DNA of 64,000 bases from Pseudomonas sp. 5P_3.1_Bac2 (GCF_025465995.1 NZ_JANLNY010000017.1:33813-97812); one strand, 5' to 3'; positions 1 through 13,667 are shown, counted from the stretch's first letter. Program-made: numbers and translations. The notes: generated by a model not told the origin, from the sequence alone.

Positions 1-177
1 ACAGCGCACCTCAACCTGCGGGTACTGGTCACGCAAGGTGCTCAGCTCCGGCGGGTTGGCGCGCGTGTCGACCACGGCAAAAGGCAGGCCCTGGCGCGCT
101 AAGAAGCGCACAAGGGACATACCGCTCTTGCCGAGGCCGACAACGATGCGCATGTGGTCTGATGCGATCAAACTCAT
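1..177 (-). CDS. murD: UDP-N-acetylmuramoylalanine-D-glutamate ligase MurD (N-terminal part)
   Basis: Cytoplasmic peptidoglycan precursor synthesis: MurD adds D-glutamate to UDP-MurNAc-L-alanine using ATP. Only the first 59 codons lie in the window; the gene runs off the left edge. The translation starts MSLIASDH and continues with the nucleotide-binding loop VGLGKSG, which matches the Pseudomonas MurD N-terminus as I remember it. The ATG is 7 bases beyond the mraY stop, so the two are probably co-transcribed in the dcw order mraY-murD. The Mur ligase ATP-binding and catalytic domains are outside the window. Confidence 0.93.
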   Translation of the reverse strand, partial: MSLIASDHMRIVVGLGKSGMSLVRFLARQGLPFAVVDTRANPPELSTLRDQYPQVEVRC

Positions 178-184
178 GGATTCC

Positions 185-1267
185 TCAACGCAGTTTCAAG
201 GTAGCTAGGCCGATCAGCACCAAAATCACGGTGATGATCCAGAAACGCACAATCACCCGTGGTTCGGGCCAGCCTTTCAATTCAAAGTGGTGGTGGATCG
301 GCGCCATGCGGAACACGCGCTTGCCGGTCAGCTTGAAGCTGGCCACCTGGATAATCACCGACAGGGTCTCGACCACGAAGATGCCGCCCATGATGAACAG
401 CACGATCTCCTGACGGACCACCACGGCGATGGTGCCCAGCGCAGCACCCAAGGCCAGTGCGCCGACGTCACCCATAAAGACTTGGGCCGGATAGGTGTTG
501 AACCACAGAAAGCCCAGACCGGCGCCAACCAACGCGGCGCAGAATACGATCAGCTCGCCGGAACCCGGCACATAAGGGATAAACAGGTATTCGGCGAACT
601 TAATGTTGCCCGACAGGTAGCAGAAGATGCCCAGTGCGCCGCCGACCAATACGGTCGGCAGAATGGCCAGGCCATCGAGGCCGTCGGTGAGGTTCACGGC
701 GTTGCTCGAACCTACGATGACGAAGTAAGTCAGCACCACAAAGCCCACGCCCAGCGGCAGGCTGAAGTCTTTGATCATGGGCAGAATCAGGCTGGTTTCC
801 ACCGGCGTTTGCGCAGTCAGAAACAGAAACAGCGCCGCGCCCAAACCAAACACCGACTGCCAGAAATACTTCCAACGGCTCGGCAGACCACGGGAGTTCT
901 TCTCGATGACTTTGCGGTAGTCATCCACCCAACCGATGGCGCCGAACAGCAGGGTCACGGCCAGCACCACCCACACATAGCGGTTAGTCAGGTCAGCCCA
1001 GAGCAAGGTGCTGACGGCAATGGCGGTGAGGATCAGGGCGCCGCCCATGGTCGGCGTGCCTTTCTTCGACAGGTGCGACTGCGGCCCGTCGTTGCGCACA
1101 GCTTGGCCAATCTGGCGATTCTGCAGGGTGCGAATCATCCACGGGCCGAGGCACAGGGCCAGGGACAGCGCGGTCAGTACACTGAGGATGCCGCGTAGTG
1201 TCAGGTACTGAAACACTGCGAAAGCCTTGTGAAACTGTTGCAGGTATTCGGCCAGCAGCAGCAGCAT
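185..1267 (-). CDS. mraY: Phospho-N-acetylmuramoyl-pentapeptide transferase MraY
   Basis: Integral inner membrane enzyme that transfers phospho-MurNAc-pentapeptide to undecaprenyl phosphate, giving lipid I. The 360-residue protein has the usual length and about ten hydrophobic segments. It shows the family motifs [15 protein letters not shown] and the histidine motif PIHHHFE. An upstream in-frame GTG would add nine residues; I chose the ATG at 1267 because the protein then begins MLLLLAEY like other Pseudomonas MraY and because that ATG overlaps the murF stop as TAATG, a typical coupling arrangement. Confidence 0.97.
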   Translation of the reverse strand: MLLLLAEYLQQFHKAFAVFQYLTLRGILSVLTALSLALCLGPWMIRTLQNRQIGQAVRNDGPQSHLSKKGTPTMGGALILTAIAVSTLLWADLTNRYVWVVLAVTLLFGAIGWVDDYRKVIEKNSRGLPSRWKYFWQSVFGLGAALFLFLTAQTPVETSLILPMIKDFSLPLGVGFVVLTYFVIVGSSNAVNLTDGLDGLAILPTVLVGGALGIFCYLSGNIKFAEYLFIPYVPGSGELIVFCAALVGAGLGFLWFNTYPAQVFMGDVGALALGAALGTIAVVVRQEIVLFIMGGIFVVETLSVIIQVASFKLTGKRVFRMAPIHHHFELKGWPEPRVIVRFWIITVILVLIGLATLKLR

Positions 1268-2637
1268 TAATGCATCTCCCCGGATGTGCCACACAGCGCG
1301 GCGACGACTTTCTCCATCGCCGCACTGCGTGAGCCTTTAATAAGAATGGTGGTGTCACTCGGCTCTTGATGCAGAGCCGCGATTAGAGTGTTTTGATCGA
1401 CAAAGTGCCGTGCGCCGGCAGCAAATTCTTCGACGGCAAACTTCATCAGCGGGCCGACGGCGTATAGCGCGTCCACTTTGCCCTTGGCGTAGCTGCCAAC
1501 CTGGCGATGGCCAGACTCAGCCCAGGCGCCCAGCTCACCGATATCACCCAGCACCAGCACGGTACGCCCGGGGAAACCGGCAAGGATATCGATAGCCGCG
1601 CACACCGAAGCCGGATTGGCGTTGTAGCTGTCGTCAATCACGCGCAAACCGCTGCCAGTCAACTGCGCAGCAGCACGACCTTTAACCGCCTGCACGGCTT
1701 CAAGACCGGCTTTAATCCCAGCGAGGCTGACATCCAGCGCTAAGGCGGCAGTGGCAGCGGCCAAGGCATTGGCGACGTTATGCTCACCGAGCAAATTGAG
1801 TTGAATGCGTGTCTGACCAGCAGCGCTGTGCAAGGTAAAGGCCGAGCAACCGCGGGCATCACGCTGCAAATCGCTGGCATAGACGTCAGCGTCTGAGTTA
1901 GTCAGAGCGAAGCTGTGCACCTGCGCCGCCCCAGCGCGCTGCTGCCAGGTGGCGAAGGCCTTGTCATCCAGGTTGAGCACGGCCACGCCGCGCGCATCCA
2001 AGCCCTGGAGAATCTCGCCCTTGGCCTCGACGATTTTTTCCGGCCCGCCAAACTCACCGACATGGGCGCTGCCGGCATTATTGATAAGGGCCACTTGCGG
2101 CTGGGTCAGGGCGACTGTGTAGGCGATTTCACCGACATGGTTGGCGCCCAACTCGATCACCCCGGCGACATGCTCAGGTGCCAGTTCGAGCAAGGTCAGC
2201 GGCGCGCCGAGATCATTATTCAGGTTGCCCCGGGTGGCCAATACCGGACCGTTAAGACCCGCGCGCAGGATACTGGCGAGCAGCTCTTTAACGGTGGTCT
2301 TGCCGCTGGAGCCGGTGATCGCCACCAGCGGTGCGTTGAAGGCTTGGCGGTTCAGCGCGCCTAATTGCCCCAAGGCCAGGCGGGTGTCGGCGACCAGCAG
2401 TTGCGGCAGATCGACACCCGCCACGTGGCGCTCGACCAAGGCAGCGACAGCCCCTTTGGCCTGCACCTCCGCCAGGTAGTTATGGCCATCGAAGTTCGGG
2501 CCACTGAGTGCAATAAACAACTGCCCCGGTGCAATCGCCCGGCTGTCAGTGCTCACCGCACTAAAGGCCACGTCGGCACCGAGTACCTGGGCGTGCAGGG
2601 CGCTGGCCACTTGCGACAACCGCAATGCTTTAAGCAT
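1267..2637 (-). CDS. murF: UDP-N-acetylmuramoyl-tripeptide-D-alanyl-D-alanine ligase MurF
   Basis: Cytoplasmic ligase that adds D-Ala-D-Ala to UDP-MurNAc-tripeptide. The 456-residue protein contains the Mur ligase P-loop [11 protein letters not shown], the RGNLNND segment and the DDSYNANP motif of the MurF family. The reading frame is open further upstream, but the ATG at 2637 (MLKALRLS) fits known MurF proteins and overlaps the murE stop by 8 bases, so translation is probably coupled. Its own stop overlaps the mraY start. Confidence 0.96.
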   Translation of the reverse strand: MLKALRLSQVASALHAQVLGADVAFSAVSTDSRAIAPGQLFIALSGPNFDGHNYLAEVQAKGAVAALVERHVAGVDLPQLLVADTRLALGQLGALNRQAFNAPLVAITGSSGKTTVKELLASILRAGLNGPVLATRGNLNNDLGAPLTLLELAPEHVAGVIELGANHVGEIAYTVALTQPQVALINNAGSAHVGEFGGPEKIVEAKGEILQGLDARGVAVLNLDDKAFATWQQRAGAAQVHSFALTNSDADVYASDLQRDARGCSAFTLHSAAGQTRIQLNLLGEHNVANALAAATAALALDVSLAGIKAGLEAVQAVKGRAAAQLTGSGLRVIDDSYNANPASVCAAIDILAGFPGRTVLVLGDIGELGAWAESGHRQVGSYAKGKVDALYAVGPLMKFAVEEFAAGARHFVDQNTLIAALHQEPSDTTILIKGSRSAAMEKVVAALCGTSGEMH

Positions 2638-4092
2638 GGGCAGCCCCCCATGCAGCCAGGGCATTAGTCGCCTCGAGCAGATCCGAGAAAGCTTGGCGCT
2701 CGCCGTTGATTTCCTGGTAGTCCTCATGGCCCTTGCCGGCCAACACCAGCACATCATCGGCGCTGGCACTGGCAATCAGCTGGGCGATGGCCTGGCCGCG
2801 ACCATGGACAAACTGCACCTGCTCAGGCGCGCTGAAGCCTGTGCGGATATCCGCGAAAATGACTTGCGGCTGCTCGGTACGCGGATTGTCGTCGGTGACC
2901 AGCACGGCATCGGCCAGACGCTCAACCACCGCGGCCATCAGCGGCCGTTTACCGGCGTCACGATCGCCACCACAGCCAAACAAGCACTGCAGACGACCTT
3001 TAACGTGGGGGCGCAGCGCTTGCAGCACTTGCTCCAAGGCATCCGGCGTGTGGGCGTAATCCACTACAACCAGAGGCTGGCCATGGCCACCGAGGCGCTG
3101 CATACGGCCAACCGGGCCTTGCAATTTAGGCAGCACACTGAGGATTTCATCCAGCGGGTAGTCCAAACCCAACAATGCGCCGACGACCGCCAGCAAGTTG
3201 CTCAGGTTAAAGCGGCCGAGCAAAGCACTGTGCAAGCTGCCTTCGCCACGGGGCGTGACTAGGGTGGCGCGCACACCGTGCTCATCGAACTGTGCATCGC
3301 GGCAGTACAGATAGGCTGCGCTGTCTTGCAGGCTATAGCTGAGCAATTGCGAATCATGGTCGGCGCCAGCCAGTTCACGACCAAACGCGTCATCGATATT
3401 GATCACCCGGCAACGCAGGCTCGGCCAGGCGAACAGGGCCGCCTTGGCCTCGGCATAGGCCTGCATCGAACCGTGGTAGTCGAGGTGATCGCGGGACAGA
3501 TTGGTCAGCACCGCCACATCAAATTCGAGGGCAGCGACACGGCCCTGATGCAAGCCATGGGACGACACTTCCATGGCTACGGCGCGGGCACCGGCGCTTT
3601 TCAATTCAGCCAGGGTGGCTTGCACACCGACGGGATCAGGCGTGGTGTGGCGCCCTTGTTCAAGGGCGTTATAAAAACCATTGCCCAAGGTGCCAACGAT
3701 GCCGCATGGCTCACCGAGTAAATCCAAGGCCTGCGCCAGCAGTTGGCTGACACTGGTTTTACCGTTGGTGCCCGTGATACCTACTAAGCGCAGGCCACGG
3801 CTCGGCTCGCCATAGAAGCGCCCGGCAATAGCCGACAGCTGCTGGGCCAAACCTTTAACTGGGATCAGCTCCGCGCTGTGCGCGGTCATGGTCGCCGCAC
3901 CTTCAGCTTCAAAGGCCACAGCGGCAGCGCCACGGGCAATTGCGTCGCTGATATGCACCCGACCGTCTTGCTGAGTACCGGGCACGGCCAGAAACAAATC
4001 ACCGGGGCGCACTTTGCGGCTGTCCAACGTCAGTTCGCGGATCAGCGCGCTACTCGAGGCCTGGGGCAGTAGTTGATTCAGTGGCATTGGCA

Positions 4093-4093
<1 letters not shown>
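2630..4093 (-). CDS. murE: UDP-N-acetylmuramoyl-tripeptide synthetase MurE (meso-diaminopimelate adding)
   Basis: Adds meso-diaminopimelate to UDP-MurNAc-L-Ala-D-Glu in the cytoplasm. The 487-residue protein has the P-loop GITGTNGKTS and the DNPR motif (in DDNPRTEQ), which in MurE indicates diaminopimelate rather than lysine as substrate. The N-terminus MPMPLNQLLPQA matches the Pseudomonas start. Its ATG at 4093 shares a base with the ftsI stop region and its stop overlaps murF, placing it firmly in the dcw operon. Confidence 0.97.
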
Positions 4094-6106
<2,013 letters not shown>

Positions 6107-6110
<4 letters not shown>

Positions 6111-7054
6111 CGGAGTTTCTCCGCAATGCGCATGACCGCGCTGCGCGAGCGCGGGTTGGCTTGCAACTCGGCTTCGCTGGCGAACACGGGCTTACCAATC
6201 AGTTTCAGGCGCGGCTCGAAGGCCTTGGGGATGATCGGCAGGTCGCGGGGCAACTTGTCCATCTCGCCTTTGGCGTGCTTGCGCATAAAGAGTTTGACGA
6301 TGCGGTCTTCCAGGGAGTGGAAGCTGATCACCACCAGACGCCCGCCGACCTCAAGGTTATCCAGCGCCGCATCGAGGCCGCGCTGCAAATCACCGAGCTC
6401 GTTATTGACATGGATGCGCAGACCTTGGAAGGCACGAGTCGCCGGATTCTTGCCTTTTTCCCAAGCGGGGTTGGCCACGGTCAGCACTTGCGCCAGATCG
6501 GCGGTACGCTCAAAGGGCTGTTCTTCGCGGCGCTGCACCACGGCGCGCGCCATGCGCTTGGCAAAGCGCTCTTCGCCGTACTCTTTAAAGACTCGAGCGA
6601 TTTCTTCTTCCGGCGCCTGGGCGATGAACTGGGCGGCACTGACCCCGGCATCCGGGTTCATGCGCATATCCAACGGGCCATCATGCAGAAAGCTAAAGCC
6701 GCGGGCCGCGTCGTCCAATTGCGGCGAGGACACGCCCAAGTCAAGCAGAATGCCGCTTAGACGGCCATTCAGGTCGCGCTGCGCGAGCTCATCGGCCAGC
6801 TCGGCAAAGCTACGCTGCACAACGACAAAGCGGCCGTCTTCGGCCGCCAAGGTATTGCCAGTTGCAATCGCCAGTGGGTCTTTATCAAACCCGAGCAGCT
6901 GCCCTCCGCCGCCGAGCTTCTGCAAGATCAATCGGCTGTGCCCGCCGCGGCCGAAAGTGCCGTCGACATAGACCCCATCGCCGCGCAGCGCCAACCCCTC
7001 GACAGCCTCGTCGAGAAGTACGGTTATATGGCGAAAGCTGCTGGTCATAGTCAC
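6107..7054 (-). CDS. rsmH: 16S rRNA (cytosine-1402-N4)-methyltransferase RsmH
   Basis: S-adenosylmethionine-dependent methyltransferase (formerly MraW) that modifies C1402 in the decoding region of 16S rRNA. The product is about 315 residues and shows the family's [14 protein letters not shown]-binding motif, the [11 protein letters not shown] segment and the [10 protein letters not shown] block. The start is either GTG at 7054, which overlaps the mraZ stop as GTGA, or ATG at 7048 two codons later. I list the GTG because of the coupling geometry; the choice changes only two residues. Confidence 0.96.
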
Positions 7055-7506
7055 AGGATCAAGTCACGTAGTTCGTCGGACAAAGCCCCTGGTTGCTTGA
7101 TCGCTGCCAAATCGGCATCGGCCACTGCATTCCAAGCATCTTCATCCCACAGTTGAAATTTATTGAGCTGACCGACCAACATCGCACGCTTGTCCAGCTT
7201 GGCGTACTCACGCAGGCGCGGCGGCACCAGGAAACGTCCGCTGGCATCCAGCTCAAGATCCACAGCATTGCCAATCAACAGGCGCTGCAAGCGGCGGTTT
7301 TCTTCACGGAAAGAGGCGAGTTCGCGGAGCTTGGCTTCAATCAGCTCCCACTCAGACAAGGGATAAACACACAGGCAAGGGTCTATGGCATCAATCGTAA
7401 CGATGAGCTGGCCAGCACAACGCGAGACGAGCTCATCCCGATACCTACTAGGCATCGCGAGCCGCCCTTTGGCGTCGAGACTGATGGCGTTAGCTCCGCG
7501 AAACAC
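7051..7506 (-). CDS. mraZ: Transcriptional regulator MraZ
   Basis: DNA-binding repressor of the dcw cluster that forms ring-shaped oligomers in known relatives. The 151-residue protein starts with a GTG codon and begins [20 protein letters not shown], with the two AbrB-like repeats marked by [15 protein letters not shown] and [16 protein letters not shown]. The frame is open 22 codons further upstream, but the GTG at 7506 matches the known N-terminus and has an AAGGGGAT ribosome binding site. The promoter and three TGG boxes lie directly upstream (see separate entries), which supports autoregulation. Confidence 0.96.
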   Translation of the reverse strand: MFRGANAISLDAKGRLAMPSRYRDELVSRCAGQLIVTIDAIDPCLCVYPLSEWELIEAKLRELASFREENRRLQRLLIGNAVDLELDASGRFLVPPRLREYAKLDKRAMLVGQLNKFQLWDEDAWNAVADADLAAIKQPGALSDELRDLIL

Positions 7507-7546
7507 GATCGCGTATCCCCTTTTTATTAGCTTTCCTTGCCCAAAA

Positions 7547-7571
7547 ACCCACTTTGCGCCACTTCTTACCA
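7547..7571 (-). promoter_or_regulatory. Putative MraZ operator: three TGG boxes at 10-bp spacing
   Basis: Read on the minus strand, TGGTA, TGGCG and TGGGT occur at 7571, 7561 and 7551, exactly 10 bp apart. In E. coli and other bacteria MraZ binds direct repeats of TGGGN separated by 5 nt, the same 10-bp period. The boxes lie 41-65 bases before the mraZ GTG and just downstream of the predicted -10 element, a position where bound MraZ would block transcription. The fourth TGGG nearby (7543-7540) is out of phase. Confidence 0.7.
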
Positions 7572-7580
7572 CTCGCGCAC

Positions 7581-7610
7581 ACTATAGGAACGCACACACC
7601 CCACCGTCAA
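7581..7610 (-). promoter_or_regulatory. Predicted sigma-70 promoter of the mraZ/dcw operon
   Basis: On the minus strand a -35 element TTGACG (7610-7605) is followed after 18 bp by a -10 element TATAGT (7586-7581). Both are close to consensus. Transcription would begin near 7574, immediately before the MraZ boxes. Position and strand fit the main dcw promoter. Confidence 0.65.
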
Positions 7611-7818
7611 GGCGCGTACAGCAGGAAAAGTCCTTATAGAACGGCGATTTAGCTAACTTTGCGGGAGCAAAAGACAGAATGAACTTCAAGAAGGGAGAAC
7701 AAAATCTAACCAGCGCAACAACATCACCACCAAACTTAAAGTGATTTGTTAAGAGTTGGTTTTTTTTGCTGTTTGCGAGATAAGCGACAGATTGCAGGAC
7801 ATGCACAAGAAGGGAGGT

Positions 7819-8175
7819 GGAGAGCCGATCTATAAGCCGGGTTCTGTCGAGGACAGCCATTCCTCTACGATGTACATCACTGCACATCTTTAGCAACCTA
7901 CCCGGTTCCAGCGCGGGCCACGCCAATGGAACCCTATTTGGTCTTGCTCCGAGTGGGGTTTACCTAGCCACGGACTGTTGCCAGCCGTGCGGTGCGCTCT
8001 TACCGCACCTTTTCACCCTTACCGGCACCGAAGCGCTTAGGCGGTTATTTTCTGTGGCACTTTCCGTAGGCTCACGCCCCCCAGGCATTACCTGGCACTC
8101 CGCCCTATGGAGCCCGGACTTTCCTCCCCCACATTTAGCAGAACTAAATATGGCAGCGACTGTCCGATCGACTCT
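7819..8175 (-). ncRNA. rnpB: RNase P RNA (M1 RNA, type A)
   Basis: Catalytic RNA of ribonuclease P, which removes 5' leaders from precursor tRNAs. On the minus strand the transcript begins AGAGTCGATCGGACAGTCGC and contains the conserved blocks GAGGAAAGTCCGGGCTCC, GGTAAGGGTGAAA, GGTAAGAGCGCACCGC and the 3' region GACAGAACCCGGCTTA, ending in a strand that pairs with the 5' end. The length of about 357 bases is usual for Pseudomonas. Exact ends are estimated from the terminal helix. A weak promoter (TTGTTC, 17 bp, TACCCT) may lie just upstream, near 8180-8208. Confidence 0.96.
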
Positions 8176-8216
8176 CCGCCGCCAAGGGTAACGGCTACGC
8201 CCTTATAGAACAAGGA

Positions 8217-9089
8217 CTAAACCTCCTTTTGCCGCTCCAGCGCCGCCTGATACAACAGGTTCTTACGCACTCCGGTGATCTCCGCCGCCAGCGCCGCCGC
8301 ACGCTTGAGCGGCAATTCCGCGAGTAACAGATCCAGCACCCGCAGCGCCTCAGCACTGATTGCCTCATCGCCTTCCGGCGCCTGCCAACCCGCCACCAAC
8401 ACCACGCACTCACCGCGCTGCTGGTTGCTATCGGCGCCGACCCAAGCCGCCAATTCAGCTAGCGGCAAGCCCTTGAGGGTCTCGAAGGTCTTGGTGATTT
8501 CCCGCGCGAGCAAGGCCGGGCGCTCAGCGCCGAAGACCGCCTGCATGTCCTGCAGGCACTCAAGGATACGGTGCGGCGCCTCATAGAAGATCAGCGTACG
8601 CGGCTCTTCCTTAACCTGCTCTAAACGGGCACGCCGGCCCACCGCCTTGGCCGGCAAAAAGCCTTCAAAGATAAACCGGTCAGACGGCAAACCGGCCGCC
8701 GACAGCGCCGCAATCAAGGCACTCGCCCCGGGCACCGGCACCACTCGCACTCCTGCCGCCCGCGCCTGACGTACCAAGTGGTAGCCCGGATCAGAGATCA
8801 GCGGCGTGCCGGCGTCAGAAATCAGCGCGACATCATCGCCCGCCAGCAGGCGTTCGATAAAGCGACTGCCCTGATCACGCTCGTTATGCTCATGACAGGC
8901 CGCCAACGGCGTGCCGATACCAAAGTGCTGCATCAGGCGCGCCGAATGCCGGGTGTCCTCGGCGGCAATCAAGGCTACGCTTCGTAGCACATTGAGCGCC
9001 CGGGTCGAGATGTCATCGAGGTTGCCAATGGGCGTTGCAACCACATAAAGACTGCCATAAGGCGAATTCACAGCGGCAGGAGTGGTCAC
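8217..9089 (-). CDS. rsmI: 16S rRNA (cytidine-1402-2'-O)-methyltransferase RsmI
   Basis: Methylates the ribose of C1402 in 16S rRNA, the same nucleotide that RsmH modifies on the base. The product has about 290 residues with the tetrapyrrole methylase fold motifs [20 protein letters not shown] and [16 protein letters not shown] place the start at GTG 9089 ([12 protein letters not shown]) because it follows an AGAGGG ribosome binding site at good spacing; a longer version beginning at 9122 is open but has no obvious site. The gene diverges from lpoA. Confidence 0.94.
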   Translation of the reverse strand: MTTPAAVNSPYGSLYVVATPIGNLDDISTRALNVLRSVALIAAEDTRHSARLMQHFGIGTPLAACHEHNERDQGSRFIERLLAGDDVALISDAGTPLISDPGYHLVRQARAAGVRVVPVPGASALIAALSAAGLPSDRFIFEGFLPAKAVGRRARLEQVKEEPRTLIFYEAPHRILECLQDMQAVFGAERPALLAREITKTFETLKGLPLAELAAWVGADSNQQRGECVVLVAGWQAPEGDEAISAEALRVLDLLLAELPLKRAAALAAEITGVRKNLLYQAALERQKEV

Positions 9090-9213
9090 TAAACAGCCCT
9101 CTTTAATCAACAAAGCGCCCATTGTAGCCGGATTAGCTGCGGCAACATCGCGTCACCGGGCGGCCTTGGGTACAATTCGTCTTTCAATTTGATCAAGTAT
9201 CAGGAACGCTTAC

Positions 9214-11025
9214 ATGATCGTCAGCCTGCGTCCACTGTCCATCGTCTGCCTTGCCGGGCTCATTGTCGCCTGCTCGAGCCAGCCCTCATCGACCCTGGGC
9301 GAGCTGCCGCGCACGCCGCAAGCCAGCATCGAGCAACTGCTGCAACAAGCTGCCAATAGCCCGGCCGGCCAAGCGGCGGCATTACGCCTGTCCGCCACCG
9401 ACCAGGCCTACAAGCAAAAGGATTTCGCCCGCGCCAGCGCCATCCTGCAGCAAGTGCCGCTGGCCGAGTTGCCCCCCGCGCAACAAGTATTCGCCAGCAC
9501 CTTGCAAGCCGAGCTGGCCATGGCCAACAACAAACCTAAAGCAGCCCTGCGCGCGCTCCAGCATCCAAGCCTGGAGCGCCTGGCCGAGCTGCCCGTTGAG
9601 CAACAACTGCGCACGCAACTGGTACGCGCCAAGGCACTGCAAGCCGACGGGCAAAACCTCGCGGCCGCTCGCGAGCGCATCTTCTTCGCGCCACTGCTGA
9701 CCGGCACTGACGCCAGTGACAACCACAACCAAATCTGGGCCCTGATCTCCACCCTGCCTGCCAACGAGTTGCAGGCCAGCGGCGACAGCACCCTAGACGG
9801 CTGGCTCGGCCTCGCCCAAGCGGCGAAAACCCCAGGCAGCCTGGAGCAACAACAAAAAGCCATCGACAACTGGCAGGCACAGAACCCACAGCACCCAGCC
9901 GCCCTCGAACTGCCGCTGGCGCTGCAGGATCTGAAAAAGCTCTCCAGTGCCCCCCTGACCCAGATCGCCCTGCTGCTACCAGAGGAAGGCCCACTGGCCA
10001 ATGTCGCTCGCGCCCTGCGCGACGGCTTTATGGCTGCCTACTACCAAGCCAAACAAAATGGCGAGAACCCACCGAACATCCAGTTCTACGACAGCTCACG
10101 CCTGGCCTCGCTGGATGACTTCTACGCCCAAGCGCAAAACGCCGGCGCGCAACTGGTGATCGGCCCGCTGGAAAAGAACCTGGTCAGCCAACTTAACAGC
10201 CGCCCACAACTACCTATTACCACCCTGGCTTTGAATTACAGTGAAACCGCCACCACCGGTCCGGCGCAGCTGTATCAGTTTGGCCTGGCCGCTGAAGACG
10301 AAGCCCGTGAAGTCGCGCGCCGTGCCTGGGCCGACGGCATGCGCCGCGCTGTAGCGCTGGTGCCGAACGGTGACTGGGGCGACCGCGTGCTAAATGCCTT
10401 CCGTCAGAGCTGGCAGGCTCAGGGCGGCACCTTGATTGCTGCCGAGCACGTCGACCAACCCGTGCAGTTGGCGCAGCAGATTGCTGATCTGTTCCAGCTG
10501 CGCCAAAGCGAAGCCCGCGCCAAGCGCCTGCAAAACGCGCTTGGCAGCAATGTCGCAGCAGCACCCTCGCGGCGCCGCGATGTCGACTTTATCTTCCTCG
10601 CCGCCACCCCGCAGCAGGCCCAACAGATCAAGCCGACCCTGGCCTTCCAGTACGCTGGTGACGTACCGGTATACGCCACCTCGCATTTGTTCACCGGCGC
10701 CTACAACCAAGCCCAGTATCTGGACTTAAACGGCATTCGTTTCTGCGAAACCCCATGGCTGCTTAACAGCAGCGACCCACTGCGCCAGCAAGCCAGCACG
10801 CAGTGGCCGCAAGCTAACGGCAGCCTCGGACGCCTCTACGCCATGGGCGCCGATGCCTTCCAGCTGGCCCCACGCCTGCGCCAGCTGCAAAGTCTGCCCG
10901 ATACCCGCCTGCACGGTCTGTCTGGCGAGCTGAGTCTGAATGCCAGCCAGCGCATTGAACGGCAACTGCCTTGGGCGGAGTTTCGCGACGGCCAAGTGCA
11001 AAACCTGCCTGACAGCAGCCAGTAA
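9214..11025 (+). CDS. lpoA: Penicillin-binding protein activator LpoA (outer membrane lipoprotein)
   Basis: Outer membrane lipoprotein that reaches through the periplasm to stimulate a class A PBP. The 603-residue product has a lipoprotein signal peptide (lipobox IVAC, Cys at about residue 20), an alpha-helical TPR-like N-terminal half, and from about residue 247 (TQIALLLPEEG) a periplasmic binding protein-like domain. It is preceded by an AGGAA ribosome binding site. The neighbours yraN, gmhA and yraP follow the order found in Pseudomonas and, with diaA, in E. coli. Confidence 0.93.
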   Translation: MIVSLRPLSIVCLAGLIVACSSQPSSTLGELPRTPQASIEQLLQQAANSPAGQAAALRLSATDQAYKQKDFARASAILQQVPLAELPPAQQVFASTLQAELAMANNKPKAALRALQHPSLERLAELPVEQQLRTQLVRAKALQADGQNLAAARERIFFAPLLTGTDASDNHNQIWALISTLPANELQASGDSTLDGWLGLAQAAKTPGSLEQQQKAIDNWQAQNPQHPAALELPLALQDLKKLSSAPLTQIALLLPEEGPLANVARALRDGFMAAYYQAKQNGENPPNIQFYDSSRLASLDDFYAQAQNAGAQLVIGPLEKNLVSQLNSRPQLPITTLALNYSETATTGPAQLYQFGLAAEDEAREVARRAWADGMRRAVALVPNGDWGDRVLNAFRQSWQAQGGTLIAAEHVDQPVQLAQQIADLFQLRQSEARAKRLQNALGSNVAAAPSRRRDVDFIFLAATPQQAQQIKPTLAFQYAGDVPVYATSHLFTGAYNQAQYLDLNGIRFCETPWLLNSSDPLRQQASTQWPQANGSLGRLYAMGADAFQLAPRLRQLQSLPDTRLHGLSGELSLNASQRIERQLPWAEFRDGQVQNLPDSSQ

Positions 11026-11400
11026 TTGAAAGCAGCGCCCAGCGCCCAACAACGCGGCCAAGCTGCCGAGGCCCAAGCCCGGCAGCATCTTGAGCAACAC
11101 GGCCTGCGCTTGCTGGCGCACAACTGGCGCTGCCGCCTCGGCGAGCTTGATCTGGTCATGCTCGACGGCGATACAGTAGTATTTATCGAGGTTCGCTATC
11201 GGCGCCATAGCGCCTGGGGCGGCGCAGCGGCGAGCGTTGATGCTCGCAAACGTGAGAAACTCATCCACACCGCACAGCTGTTCCTGCAACAAGAAGCGCA
11301 TTGGGCCAAGCACCCATGCCGTTTTGATGTGATTGCCATAACCGCCGACAGCCAAGCCACCGCGCACCTGGACTGGATTCAAAACGCCTTTGACACCTAA
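11026..11400 (+). CDS. yraN: YraN family protein (UPF0102, predicted endonuclease-like)
   Basis: A 124-residue member of the YraN family, whose fold resembles Holliday junction resolvases; no function is firmly established. The family core GELDLVMLDGDTVVFIEVRYR, split here around ELD and EVR, contains the acidic and basic residues expected of this nuclease-like fold. The first codon is TTG, directly after the lpoA stop (TAATTG), with no ATG or GTG upstream in frame, so the start is coupled and somewhat uncertain. Confidence 0.87.
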   Translation: MKAAPSAQQRGQAAEAQARQHLEQHGLRLLAHNWRCRLGELDLVMLDGDTVVFIEVRYRRHSAWGGAAASVDARKREKLIHTAQLFLQQEAHWAKHPCRFDVIAITADSQATAHLDWIQNAFDT

Positions 11401-12554
<1,154 letters not shown>

Positions 12555-12570
12555 CAGCTGCCACTTAGGT

Positions 12571-12606
12571 AATAAAAAAGGCGATCCTCGGATCGCCTTT
12601 TTTATT
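12571..12606 (+). terminator. Bidirectional intrinsic terminator between yraP and sspB
   Basis: A perfect 17-base inverted repeat (12571-12587 and 12590-12606) with a GC core GGCGATCC and A/T-rich flanks gives a U-run on both strands. It sits between the convergent genes yraP (plus) and sspB (minus) and should stop both transcripts. Confidence 0.9.
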
Positions 12607-12623
12607 ACGCAGCTTGCTCGGTC

Positions 12624-13034
12624 TTACTTGACCACTTTCAGACTTGGCCGACCGCTAGGACGCGGCGGCTCAGTGTCCGGCGGCGTGTCTTCCAGCTCAT
12701 CCAGGTGGTCCAATTCAGCCACTGCCGGCTCAGCCTCAAACACCATACCCTGGCCATTTTCCCGCGCGTACACCGCGAGTACGGCGGCAGCCGGGATATA
12801 GAGACTCTGCGGCACACCCGAGAAGCGACCTTCGAAGCTCACCGCTTCGTTATCCATATGCAGGTGACGCACGGCACTGGGGGAGACATTCAGCACGATC
12901 TGGCCGTCGTTGGCGAAACCTGCGGGCACTTGCACACCTGGAAAGTCGGCGTTAACCAACAGGTGTGGCGTGCAGTCGTTATCCACAATCCACTCATAAA
13001 GAGCGCGAACCAGATAAGGACGACTCGACTTCAT
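12624..13034 (-). CDS. sspB: ClpXP protease specificity-enhancing factor SspB
   Basis: Adaptor that binds ssrA-tagged proteins and delivers them to ClpXP. The 136-residue protein begins with the conserved SRPYLVRALYEWIVDN, has the substrate-binding beta fold, then an acidic linker (about residues 105-122) and ends in SLKVVK, the ClpX-binding tail. It lies 15 bases after sspA and has a GAGGAAA ribosome binding site, consistent with an sspAB operon. Confidence 0.95.
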   Translation of the reverse strand: MKSSRPYLVRALYEWIVDNDCTPHLLVNADFPGVQVPAGFANDGQIVLNVSPSAVRHLHMDNEAVSFEGRFSGVPQSLYIPAAAVLAVYARENGQGMVFEAEPAVAELDHLDELEDTPPDTEPPRPSGRPSLKVVK

Positions 13035-13049
13035 TGCAATTTCCTCGCG

Positions 13050-13667
13050 TTAACGCATCTCACGTTCTACAGATGACAAACTGCTCCGGAACGCTTCCCG
13101 GGCAAATTGCCGCTCCATGTAATCCAGCAGGGGCTTGGCTTGTCTGGGCAACTCAATCCCCAGAATAGGCAAGCGCCACAGAATCGGCAGCAGGCAACAG
13201 TCTACTAGACTCAACTCCTCGCTGAGGAAGTAAGCCTTGTCTGCAAACAGCGGTGACACGCCGGTTAAACTTTCACGTAACTCTTTACGCGCCAGGGCCT
13301 TAACGGGCTCCTTGATGCGCGCATCGAGAATCACATCAACCTTAGCGCACCAATCGCGTTGAATACGATGCATAAGCAGACGACTGTTCGCCCGGGCGAC
13401 GGGATACACCGGCAGCAGAGGCGGATGCGGGTAACGCTCGTCCAGGTACTCCATGACGACCGTGGACTCATACAACGCCAGATCACGGTCGACCAAGGTC
13501 GGCAAACTGGCATAGGGATTGAGTTCTTGCAGCTTGGCGGGATAGTGCTGCTTATCGACACTGACGATTTCGGCGCTGACACTCTTCTCGGCGAGCACAA
13601 TACGCACGCGATGAGAGTATTGGTCGGCGGGGTCGGAGTAGCAGGTCAACCTATTGGTCGTACCCAT
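13050..13667 (-). CDS. sspA: Stringent starvation protein A SspA
   Basis: RNA polymerase-associated protein of the glutathione S-transferase fold, without known GST activity. The 205-residue protein shows the N-terminal thioredoxin-like domain ([18 protein letters not shown]) and the family segment [13 protein letters not shown]. It starts at an ATG behind a GAGGAGG ribosome binding site and is followed by sspB. Confidence 0.95.
   Translation of the reverse strand: MGTTNRLTCYSDPADQYSHRVRIVLAEKSVSAEIVSVDKQHYPAKLQELNPYASLPTLVDRDLALYESTVVMEYLDERYPHPPLLPVYPVARANSRLLMHRIQRDWCAKVDVILDARIKEPVKALARKELRESLTGVSPLFADKAYFLSEELSLVDCCLLPILWRLPILGIELPRQAKPLLDYMERQFAREAFRSSLSSVEREMR

Noticed and set aside
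287..1198. Long plus-strand open frame opposite mraY (303 codons), and similar long frames opposite ftsI, lpoA and others
   Set aside because: They lie antisense to well identified genes, have skewed compositions typical of shadow frames in GC-rich DNA, and no ribosome binding sites or recognisable domains.
7817..8191. 124-codon plus-strand frame over the RNase P RNA
   Set aside because: The sequence is fully explained by rnpB on the minus strand.
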